From Sterolibacterium sp. (GTDB lineage Bacteria; Pseudomonadota; Gammaproteobacteria; Burkholderiales; Rhodocyclaceae): 42,863 bases of DNA. The notes under the pieces were generated by a model that saw only the letters and a program-made list of their open reading frames with translations, searched no databases and was not told the origin of the DNA. Position numbers and translations under genes: made by a program. Location: contig JAGOVA010000020.1 of NCBI GenBank assembly GCA_018061005.1, positions 1-42,863 on the forward strand, in the 5' to 3' direction. Below, in pieces: positions 15,595 through 23,835 of the stretch (position 1 is its first letter; every line of letters starts with the position of its first letter).

Positions 15595-17694
15595 ATGCAA
15601 GCCACGATGAATTCCGGCGTTTTCTCTCCGCTGCGGCAGGATTTGCGCCTGCATCCTTCCAGCACAGACCGGGATGGTGCGCCGTCGTGGGTCATACAAG
15701 ACCCGGTGTGCAACACGTTTTACCAGATCGGCTGGCTGGAGTATGAGTGTCTGTTGCGCTGGTCGGGTGAGCCTGAGCGCATGGCGGCTGAAATCGAGGC
15801 ATCCACACCCCTGGTCGTGGATGCAGAGCAGGTGGCCGCCTTTGGTCGTTTTCTTGAGTATCACCAGCTCTTGCTACCGACACCGCAGACGCGACAACGT
15901 ATGGGGCAGGCCGCGCGGGAGCCTGGCTGGCGGCATTGGCGCTGGTGGCTGCATCATTATCTGTTCATCCGGATACCCCTTGTCCGGCCACAACGTTTTT
16001 TGAGCTGGTTCGCACCACGGCTGGCATTTCTGTGGACACCGCTGGCATTCGGGCTGTTTTTGTGTGCTGCGTTGTCCGGCTTGTTCCTGACGAGCCGGCA
16101 ATGGGAGGCTTTCACGCACACCCTCATGGATAACCTGACCCCATCGGGAATGCTGGGTTTTCTGCTGGCGCTGCTGATTTCAAAGTCGCTCCACGAACTG
16201 GGACATGCTCTTGTGGCAACCCGATTGGGTGTGCGGGTTGCCCATATGGGCGTGGCACTGCTGGTGATGTGGCCGATGCTTTATACCGATACCGGTGAAT
16301 CCTGGCGGTTACGTTCGCATCGTCAGCGGCTGGCGATTTCTGCGGCGGGCATCGTGGTGGAACTGGGGCTGGCCGGGCTAGCCACTTTGGCCTGGGCTTT
16401 GCTCGATGACGGTGCCTTGCGTCAGGCGGCCTTTTATCTGGCGACGACAGGCTGGGTCATGTCCCTAGCACTCAATCTCAGCCCATTTATGCGGTTTGAT
16501 GGTTATTTCATTCTTTCCGACCTACTGGATTTTCCCAATCTGCATGAGCGTGCAGGCGCACAGGCGCGCACCTGGCTGCGTCGGCATCTGCTGGGCTTGC
16601 CCGAGCCCTGGCCGGAAGCTCTGCCCATGGCGACCCGGCGTGCGCTGATTGCGTTTGCCCTGACAACCTGGATTTATCGTTTCGTGGTTTTTTTGGGTAT
16701 TGCGTGGATGGTGTATGCCGTTTTCTTCAAGGCACTCGGCATTTTTCTGATGATGGTTGAAGTGATCTGGTTCATTGCCCGGCCAGCATGGATGGAGCTG
16801 AATGTGTGGAAAAAACGCTGGCCAGAAGTCCGGGCGTTACGTCGTCGCGGCTTGTATCTGCTGCTAGCTTTGTTGATCGGTGTGTTGCTGGTTCCCTGGC
16901 ATTTTTCGGTGCAGGCTTACGGAATCATCCGCGCCGAGCGGCAACAACTGGTTTTCGCGCCATTTCCGGCCGCCTTGGCTGAATTGCATCCGGCAGGGCG
17001 TGTGCGTGCGGGTGAGGTGCTCGCGAGTTTCACGACACCAGATCTTGACGCGCGGCAACGTCAGATCGAGGCGGAGTCCACGTCTCTCGAACACCAGCTC
17101 TCCGGCCTGCTGGATACCCGGGGGGGCATCACGCAGCAGATGACCTTGAGCCAAAAGCTGGGCGAACAGCAGGCGCAGATGCAGGGGGTTCATGAAGAAC
17201 AGGGGCGGCTGACCATTCCCGCCGAATTTGACGGGGAGTGGCGTGACGTTTCTCCTTTGCTGCGTCCGGGAGGATGGGTGGGGGTGCGTGAGCCTCTTGG
17301 TGTGCTGGTGGATTCGACAAGCTGGGTGGTGGATGCCTATGTCGATCAACGGCAGATTGATCGTGTTGAGCGGGGCGCACAGGCTAGTCTGTTGCCGCAA
17401 GGCCGTGTGACGGCACTGGCGGGTGAGGTGGTCGACATCGATACGACCCGTACCCAGCGCTTGCCGCATCCCATGCTGGCCAGCAACCACGGCGGGGCAT
17501 ACACCACTCATCCGGGCGATCGGCAGTCCGCACCGGTGGAAGCGCTTTACCGAGTCCGTATTCGCCTTTCCGAACCGCCCGGCCGGATGCAGGAAATGCG
17601 AGGCCCGGTGCGTATTGAAGGCCGCGCCCGCAGTCTGCTCTGGGAAGGCATGAAAGGCACGGTCGCCGCCGTGATTCGTGAAAGCGGATTCTGA
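15595..17694 (+). CDS. M50-type membrane metallopeptidase fused to an HlyD-like domain
   Basis: Starting at ATG 15595 gives 699 residues; ATG 15607 is an alternative, and the open frame further upstream overlaps the previous gene and is not used. Residues ~10-110 form a soluble N-terminal segment resembling PqqD/RiPP-recognition folds (VIQDPVCNTFYQIGWLEYECLLRW). A multi-pass membrane region carries the zinc motif HELGH (His200, Glu201, His204) and the distal NLSPFMRFDGYF motif (Asp302), both intact, as in site-2-protease-type M50 peptidases. After the last membrane helix (LYLLLALLIGVLLVPWHF) comes a periplasmic HlyD-like part with a half-lipoyl segment, a short coiled coil and a beta-barrel. 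It follows the HlyD gene by 13 bp. No ABC ATPase is encoded nearby, so this protein may be the inner-membrane component of the exporter and/or may process its substrate. Confidence 0.83.
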   Translation: MQATMNSGVFSPLRQDLRLHPSSTDRDGAPSWVIQDPVCNTFYQIGWLEYECLLRWSGEPERMAAEIEASTPLVVDAEQVAAFGRFLEYHQLLLPTPQTRQRMGQAAREPGWRHWRWWLHHYLFIRIPLVRPQRFLSWFAPRLAFLWTPLAFGLFLCAALSGLFLTSRQWEAFTHTLMDNLTPSGMLGFLLALLISKSLHELGHALVATRLGVRVAHMGVALLVMWPMLYTDTGESWRLRSHRQRLAISAAGIVVELGLAGLATLAWALLDDGALRQAAFYLATTGWVMSLALNLSPFMRFDGYFILSDLLDFPNLHERAGAQARTWLRRHLLGLPEPWPEALPMATRRALIAFALTTWIYRFVVFLGIAWMVYAVFFKALGIFLMMVEVIWFIARPAWMELNVWKKRWPEVRALRRRGLYLLLALLIGVLLVPWHFSVQAYGIIRAERQQLVFAPFPAALAELHPAGRVRAGEVLASFTTPDLDARQRQIEAESTSLEHQLSGLLDTRGGITQQMTLSQKLGEQQAQMQGVHEEQGRLTIPAEFDGEWRDVSPLLRPGGWVGVREPLGVLVDSTSWVVDAYVDQRQIDRVERGAQASLLPQGRVTALAGEVVDIDTTRTQRLPHPMLASNHGGAYTTHPGDRQSAPVEALYRVRIRLSEPPGRMQEMRGPVRIEGRARSLLWEGMKGTVAAVIRESGF

Positions 17695-17793
17695 TCCAGG
17701 GTGAGCGCACCTGATGATCGGGTGAGCGAAGGTGAGCGATGGATCGGGTGCCCTGCTGCGGAATTTAGGATAGATTTCCGCTTTTCCCTTCGG

Positions 17794-20700
17794 ATGATCC
17801 TCATGAAAACGCCTGCCCTGCAGCGTGTGCGGTGTTTGTTCTGGCGCGTGATGTTATGCGCCGCTGTGTCGCTGAGTACTAACGCAACCGCAACCGCAAC
17901 CGCAGCCGCAACCCGAGTGAGCCAGTTTACCCCGCAGGGAGAGGCGTTGCAGGTGCAGCAGGTGCGGGTGCAGTTTGATGCGCCGGTGCGGCCGCTGGGG
18001 GAGGTTGCGGGGTCCGCGCCGCTGAGTTTTGTCTGTCAGGGGCTGGGGGCGGTCACGGCCAGGGCGCGTTGGCAGGATGAGCGCACCTGGGCGGTCGATT
18101 TCAGCGAAATGCTGCCGGCGGGGGTGCGTTGCGAATTTACGCCGGTGGCCGGGATGCTGGATATGGCGGGGCAGCCGGTGTCGATGGCAGCGGGCTATCG
18201 GTTCAATACCGGTGGCCCCTGGGCGCGTGAGGTGACGGTGCTGGGCTGGAATACGCAGCGCATCGACGAGGAAGCGGTGTTTGTCGTGCGGGCGGCCGGG
18301 GAGGTCGAGCGGAGTTCGGTAGAGCAGCAGGTTGTTTGTGTGGCCGATGGCATCGTGGAAAACATACCGGTGAAGCTGCTGTCGGTTGCGGAACAGCAGA
18401 AGCTGGCGACGCGGGCGCAGCGGGATGATTTGCAGCCGGATCCGCGTTTGCTGCTGTTGCAGTGTGCGCGTCGCCTGCCGAACGGGGCGCGATTACGGCT
18501 GCACTGGGGGGCGGGGATCCGCGGCCGTTCGGGGCTGCTGACGAGTGCGGCTTCGGCTTCGTGGCATGAGTTCCGGGTGCGTGGCGAGTTCAGTGTGACG
18601 GTGAATTGTCAGCGCGAGAATGCCCGGGTGGGTTGCCATCCGCTCACGCCGGTGACGCTGGATTTCAGTGCGCCGGTGATGCGGGCAGATGCCGAAAAAT
18701 TACGCTTGGTCAGCGCGCAGGGGCGGACGTGGATGCCGCAGCCGTTTGACGAGGGCGGTGCCAATGGTGCCGATGGTGAAGATGGTGCGTGGGTTGATCG
18801 GGTGAGTTTTCAGGGGCCGTTTCCGCCGGATAGCGTGTTGCATCTCAAGCTGCCCGCGCAGTTGCGGGATGATGCCGGGCGGCCATTGGCGCATCGGGAA
18901 CGGCTGGCGGTGCTGCGGCTGAAAACGGCGGATTATCCGCCACTGCTCAAGTTTGCAGCGGATTTCGGTATCGTTGAATACAAGGCGGGGGGCTTGCTGC
19001 CTGTGACGATGAGAAATCTCGATACCTTGCCGGCTGAGGCCGGTTTGCTGACGATGGATGGCACGCCGCCCGGCACGGCGGCGCGCGTGCGGGTGCGGCG
19101 TGCGACGCGCGATGAGGAAGTGATCGAGCTGTTCCGGCTGGTGGCAACCATGCCTGAGGGTGGGCAGGATGTCCGCTCGGTGAGCCTGCTCCGGCAGGAT
19201 GCCCGGGCAAAGACCTGGCTGCTGCCCAAGCCGCAGGGTGCACAGCCGATGGAAGTGGTGGGGCTGCCGCTGGGTGAGCCGGGCTATTACTTGGTCGAGG
19301 CCGAGTCGGCGCGGCTAGGCAGCAGCTTGCTGGAAAAATCTGCGCCGATGTTCGTGCATGCGGCTGCGCTGAATACCAATCTGGCGGTGCATTTCAAACA
19401 GGGCGCGGAAAACCAGCTGGTGTGGGTCACCACGCTCGATGGTGGTCAGCCGGTGGCGGATGCGCGGATTTCGATCCGCGATTGTCGGGGCACGCAGCTT
19501 GCGTTTGGTCGCACGGGCGCAGATGGCACGATGGCGGTGCGCCGTCCGCTGCCCAGCCAGCCGCGTGCCTGTAGCCCGGGGCTGTGGAGCTATTACGTTT
19601 CGGCACGGACAACGGGGGCGGTGGGCGGCGTGGAGGATTTTTCTTTTGTGCTGTCGTCGTGGAAAGACGGCATCGAACCGTGGCGTTTTCAGTTGCCGTC
19701 GGGTTATGCCGATCTGCCGGCTGTGTTGATGCACACGGTTTTCGATCGCCCCTTGTTCCGTGCGGGTGAAACGGTGCACATGAAACACATGGCACGTCGC
19801 CATACGACGGCCGGTTATGGCTGGGTGCCGCGTCAGCAGTTGCCCGATCAGGCGGTGATCCAGCTGGAAAACTCGGATGTGCAGTACACGCTGCCGCTGA
19901 GCTGGAAGGGCGGGAGTGCGGAATCGGTCTGGACGGTTCCCACCGATGCCCGGCTGGGCAAATACTGGGTCAGCTTTTTACGCAGTGGTGAGCGCGTGAC
20001 GCGGGTGCAGGGGGGCGATGGCTACGCGGAAGGCGATGGGCGTGACGAGGGGAGTGAGACTGGAGAGGCTGGGGAGGCTGGCGGGGATGCTTACGGCAAT
20101 CCGGGACGTTACTGGCGCGGCGGCAGTTTTCGTGTGGGTGAATTTCGTTTGCCGGTGTTGAAGGGCGAAGTTGCGCCGACGCGCGCCAGCGTGACGGGAT
20201 CGCGTGCGGCGGTGGATCTGCGTCTCGCTTATCTGGCGGGCGGCGCGGCCAGTGGCGAGAAAGTGCGCGTACGGAGTGAATTGACGCCGTGGGGCGGGGA
20301 TGCCTCGGCTGCCGCCGAGGACTGGGCGGATTACCGTTTCAACAGCCCGCCGGTCAATGCCGAGCGCATGAGTCGGGGAGAATGGCAGGAGGAAGCCCCC
20401 GCGCCGGTGGTGTTCGATGACCAGCGCGATGTGGTGCTGGATGGCGCAGGCAGCCGCCGCTTGAATCTGGGCGAGATTCCGCCGTGGAAGGTGGCCGGGC
20501 TGCTGCGTACCGAGATGGAATACGCTGACCCTGCCGGTGAGATTCATGTCGCTTCGGCAGCGGTGCGCTGGCTGCCGGCCAGCGTGCAGGTGGGGATTGC
20601 AACCGTGACAGCGCAGGGCGGAAAAGCCGGCACGGTGCGGATTGTCACGGTAGATGCCGACTGGAAGCCGCGCCCCGGCAGCCAGTATCGTGTCATGGCC

Positions 20701-23700
20701 TGGCAGATCCGCACACTGGTGCATCGCAAGCGTTTGATTGGCGGTTATTACGCGTATGACACGCAATATGTGCCGCAGCCGCTGGGGGAAATTTGCAGCG
20801 GTCGCACCGACCCACAGGGGCGCGCCGAGTGCGCGCTCAAGCTGCCAGTGGATGGGGGCAGCGCAGGTGCTTCTGCTGCCATGTCTTCGATGCAGGTGGT
20901 GCTGGAGGCGGTCAGCAGCGATGAGGGGCAGCGGCAGAGCCAGGCATCAACGTCGTTATGGCTGAATGGCCGTGGCGAAGAAGGTGATGCGTCGTGGTTC
21001 GATCAGGGTGATTCCGATCGCATCGACATCAAGCCCGACAAAAAGCGTTACGAGCCGGGCGAGACGGCGCGCTTTATCGTGCAGATGCCCTTTCGCCAGG
21101 CCACCGCGTTGGTGACGGTGGAGCGCGAAGGGGTGATGGATCGTCTGGTGATGCCCTTGTCCGGTGCCCAGCCGGGCTTCAGTCTGCCGATCAAGGCGCA
21201 CTATGGGCCGAATGTGTTTGTGTCGGTGCTGATCGTGCGGGGGCGCATCGGCGAGGTGCAGCCGACCGCGCTGGTTGATCTGGGCAAGCCCGCCTATAAG
21301 CTGGGCATCAGCGAAATCGAGGTGGGACGCAAGGGTTATGAGCTGAAGGTGGCCGTCGAACCGGCGCAGGCGGTGTATCGCACCCGCGAGGTCGCCCGCG
21401 TGCGGGTACGGGTGAGCAAGCCCGATGGCAGCCCGGCTCAGGGCGGTGAGTTTGCGTTGGCGGCGGTGGATGAAGCCTTGCTGGAGCTTGCGCCCAACCG
21501 CTCATGGGATTTGCTGACGCGCCTGCTGGCCAAGCGCGGCTATTCGGTGGCCACGGCTACCGCGCAATCGCAGGTGGTGGGCAAACGTCATTTCGGCCTC
21601 AAGGCCGTGCCTGCGGGCGGTGGCGGCGGGCGGCAGCCGACGCGTGAGCTGTTCGATACGCTGATTCACTGGCAGGCGCGTGTCATGCTCGACGACAAGG
21701 GCGAGGCAACCGTCAGTCTGCCGCTCAACGACAGCCTGACGCGAATCCGGGTGGTGGCTGTGGCACAGCAGGGTGTGGCCTTGTTTGGCACGGGCATGGC
21801 GAGTTTCCGCACTACCAAGGACGTGCAGCTGTTTTCCGGCCTGCCGCCCGTGGTGCGCGATGCCGATCGTTTTCGTGCGGCGTTTACGCTGCGTAACCTG
21901 ACGACAGCGGCAGGTGAGTTTGCGGTCGATGCGAGCGTCAAGGCGCAGATCGTTGGTCAGCGCGATGGCCAGCAGATTCCCTTGCCGGCCTTGCAGCGTC
22001 AGAAAATACAGCTGGCGGCGGGTGAAAGTCGGCTGGTGAGCTGGACGCTGGCCGTGCCAGAGAATGCCAGCCGTCTGGACTGGCGTGTCGAAGCGCGCAG
22101 CATGGCGGTAGCGGATGCTGCGGTCGCTGCCGCAGGTGCCAGTGATGCCTTGCAGCTTACCCAGAAGGTCGTGCCGGGCACGCCCGTGCGGGTGCAGGCG
22201 GCGGTGCTGGCGCAGGTGGATGGCGCGTTGAGCTTGCCTGTGCAGTTGCCGCAAACGGCATTGCCGGGGCGCGGTGGGCTGGATGTGGCCTTGCAGCCCA
22301 GCCTGGGCGTGGCGCGGGCGGGGGTGCAGGACTGGATGGCCGCTTATCCGCATCAGTGTCTTGAACAGCAGATCTCACGCGCCCTGGCAACGGCCAGCCC
22401 GCTGCGCTGGGCGCAGATACAGAACACGATGTCGGCGTATCTCGATAACAATGGGCTGGCAGCCTATTTTCGCAATCCCCGCATGAATGGCGGCTCGCCG
22501 GTGCTTACGGCGTACATTCTCACGGCGGCGCAACTGGCCGGCCATGCGGTCGATGAGGAGGTGCGTGGCCGGATGCTGCAGGGGCTGCAAGGTTTTGTCG
22601 AAGGACGTCTTGCGGCGGATGAGCGTTACTGGTCGCCGCGCGATGCCCGGCTCGATCTGGCGTTGCGTAAGCTCAAGGCGATCGAGGCGCTGGCGCGTTA
22701 CGGGCAGGCCACGCCGTCGATGCTGGCGAGTGTGCCGCTCACGCCGGGAACCTGGCCGTTGAGCGGGGTGGTCTCCTGGCTGGCGATTTTGCAACATCTG
22801 CCCGATCTGCCGAATCGCGCCACCTTGCTGAATGAAGCCGAAGCGCAGATTCGCGCCCGTTTGCAGCGCACGGGTACGCTCACCCAGTTTGTGCGGGAGA
22901 CGGATGATGCGTGGTGGTGGCAGATGGATACACCCGATGGCACGGCGGCACGCGTGGTGACCACCTTGATGGAGCAGCCCGCCTGGCGTGCTGAAATCCC
23001 GCTGCTGGTGCGGGGCGTGGTGGCGCGTCAGCGGGCGGCGCGCTGGGCAACGACCACGGCCAATGCCTGGGGCGTGATCATGCTCGACCGCTTTCAGCGG
23101 CAGTTCGAGAAGGTGGCGGTGAGTGGCACAACCGAGGTAGCGGTCGAGACAGCGCAGGGCAAGGCCGCCCAATCACAATCACAATCCCGTCAGTTGATAG
23201 ACTGGACGCACGCGCCGCAGCCTGGCGCACGGCTGCAGTTCGATTGGCCAACAGGAGGGGCGGCGGGTGGGGTGCGTGGCGATGCAAAGCCGCTGCCCGC
23301 GAATGTGCTCGTCCGCCATCAGGGCAGCGGCAAACCGTGGATGACCTTGCAGACACGCGCTGCTGTGCCGCTGACGGCGGCGCGTGATGCCGGTTTCGCG
23401 GTGCAGAAGGAGCTGGTGGCCATTGAGCGCAGCAAACCGGGGGTGTGGAGCCGGGGCGATGTGGTTGAGGTGCGCCTGAGCATCGCCTCGCCTGCCGCCT
23501 GGACCTGGGTGGTGGTCGATGATCCGATACCGGCCGGCACCACCATACTGGGGAGCGGGCTGGGGCGCGAATCACAGATGAAATCGGCACGGCCTGACGG
23601 CGAGCACCTGGGTTCGTGGTGGAGCCAGCCGGAATATGTCGAGCGCAGCTTCGAAGCGTATCGTGCCTATTACGCGTATTTCCGGGGGAGTGCACGGGAG

Positions 23701-23835
23701 CCGGTGCGTATCACCTATCGTTTGCGGCTTAACAACGCGGGTGACTTCACCTTGCCAGCGACGCATGTCGAGGCGATGTATGCGCCGGAAAATTTTGGTG
23801 AGTTGCCGAATGCCGTGTGGCGGGTGGGCGAGTGA
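17794..23835 (+). CDS. Bacterial alpha-2-macroglobulin family protein (YfhM-like)
   Basis: The open frame extends to 17701, but the signal peptide begins at ATG 17794 (or 17803), so the upstream part is probably untranslated. The product is 2013 residues, longer than E. coli YfhM (~1650). It shows an export signal (hydrophobic WRVMLCAAVSL) without a canonical lipobox. Macroglobulin beta domains follow, then the A2M segment (LIHWQARVMLDDKGEATVSL), and an intact thioester motif HQCLEQQ with Cys1522 (nt 22357). An alpha-helical thioester domain and a C-terminal beta domain complete it. Family knowledge: the thioester covalently traps proteases that cleave the bait region, in the periplasm. It overlaps pbpC, the usual partner. 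Low-complexity inserts (GANGADGEDGA and SETGEAGEAGGDA) are unusual. Confidence 0.92.
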   Translation: MILMKTPALQRVRCLFWRVMLCAAVSLSTNATATATAAATRVSQFTPQGEALQVQQVRVQFDAPVRPLGEVAGSAPLSFVCQGLGAVTARARWQDERTWAVDFSEMLPAGVRCEFTPVAGMLDMAGQPVSMAAGYRFNTGGPWAREVTVLGWNTQRIDEEAVFVVRAAGEVERSSVEQQVVCVADGIVENIPVKLLSVAEQQKLATRAQRDDLQPDPRLLLLQCARRLPNGARLRLHWGAGIRGRSGLLTSAASASWHEFRVRGEFSVTVNCQRENARVGCHPLTPVTLDFSAPVMRADAEKLRLVSAQGRTWMPQPFDEGGANGADGEDGAWVDRVSFQGPFPPDSVLHLKLPAQLRDDAGRPLAHRERLAVLRLKTADYPPLLKFAADFGIVEYKAGGLLPVTMRNLDTLPAEAGLLTMDGTPPGTAARVRVRRATRDEEVIELFRLVATMPEGGQDVRSVSLLRQDARAKTWLLPKPQGAQPMEVVGLPLGEPGYYLVEAESARLGSSLLEKSAPMFVHAAALNTNLAVHFKQGAENQLVWVTTLDGGQPVADARISIRDCRGTQLAFGRTGADGTMAVRRPLPSQPRACSPGLWSYYVSARTTGAVGGVEDFSFVLSSWKDGIEPWRFQLPSGYADLPAVLMHTVFDRPLFRAGETVHMKHMARRHTTAGYGWVPRQQLPDQAVIQLENSDVQYTLPLSWKGGSAESVWTVPTDARLGKYWVSFLRSGERVTRVQGGDGYAEGDGRDEGSETGEAGEAGGDAYGNPGRYWRGGSFRVGEFRLPVLKGEVAPTRASVTGSRAAVDLRLAYLAGGAASGEKVRVRSELTPWGGDASAAAEDWADYRFNSPPVNAERMSRGEWQEEAPAPVVFDDQRDVVLDGAGSRRLNLGEIPPWKVAGLLRTEMEYADPAGEIHVASAAVRWLPASVQVGIATVTAQGGKAGTVRIVTVDADWKPRPGSQYRVMAWQIRTLVHRKRLIGGYYAYDTQYVPQPLGEICSGRTDPQGRAECALKLPVDGGSAGASAAMSSMQVVLEAVSSDEGQRQSQASTSLWLNGRGEEGDASWFDQGDSDRIDIKPDKKRYEPGETARFIVQMPFRQATALVTVEREGVMDRLVMPLSGAQPGFSLPIKAHYGPNVFVSVLIVRGRIGEVQPTALVDLGKPAYKLGISEIEVGRKGYELKVAVEPAQAVYRTREVARVRVRVSKPDGSPAQGGEFALAAVDEALLELAPNRSWDLLTRLLAKRGYSVATATAQSQVVGKRHFGLKAVPAGGGGGRQPTRELFDTLIHWQARVMLDDKGEATVSLPLNDSLTRIRVVAVAQQGVALFGTGMASFRTTKDVQLFSGLPPVVRDADRFRAAFTLRNLTTAAGEFAVDASVKAQIVGQRDGQQIPLPALQRQKIQLAAGESRLVSWTLAVPENASRLDWRVEARSMAVADAAVAAAGASDALQLTQKVVPGTPVRVQAAVLAQVDGALSLPVQLPQTALPGRGGLDVALQPSLGVARAGVQDWMAAYPHQCLEQQISRALATASPLRWAQIQNTMSAYLDNNGLAAYFRNPRMNGGSPVLTAYILTAAQLAGHAVDEEVRGRMLQGLQGFVEGRLAADERYWSPRDARLDLALRKLKAIEALARYGQATPSMLASVPLTPGTWPLSGVVSWLAILQHLPDLPNRATLLNEAEAQIRARLQRTGTLTQFVRETDDAWWWQMDTPDGTAARVVTTLMEQPAWRAEIPLLVRGVVARQRAARWATTTANAWGVIMLDRFQRQFEKVAVSGTTEVAVETAQGKAAQSQSQSRQLIDWTHAPQPGARLQFDWPTGGAAGGVRGDAKPLPANVLVRHQGSGKPWMTLQTRAAVPLTAARDAGFAVQKELVAIERSKPGVWSRGDVVEVRLSIASPAAWTWVVVDDPIPAGTTILGSGLGRESQMKSARPDGEHLGSWWSQPEYVERSFEAYRAYYAYFRGSAREPVRITYRLRLNNAGDFTLPATHVEAMYAPENFGELPNAVWRVGE

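Noticed and set aside
17701-17793. Upstream GTG start for the macroglobulin
   Set aside because: It would place ~31 charged residues before the signal peptide.
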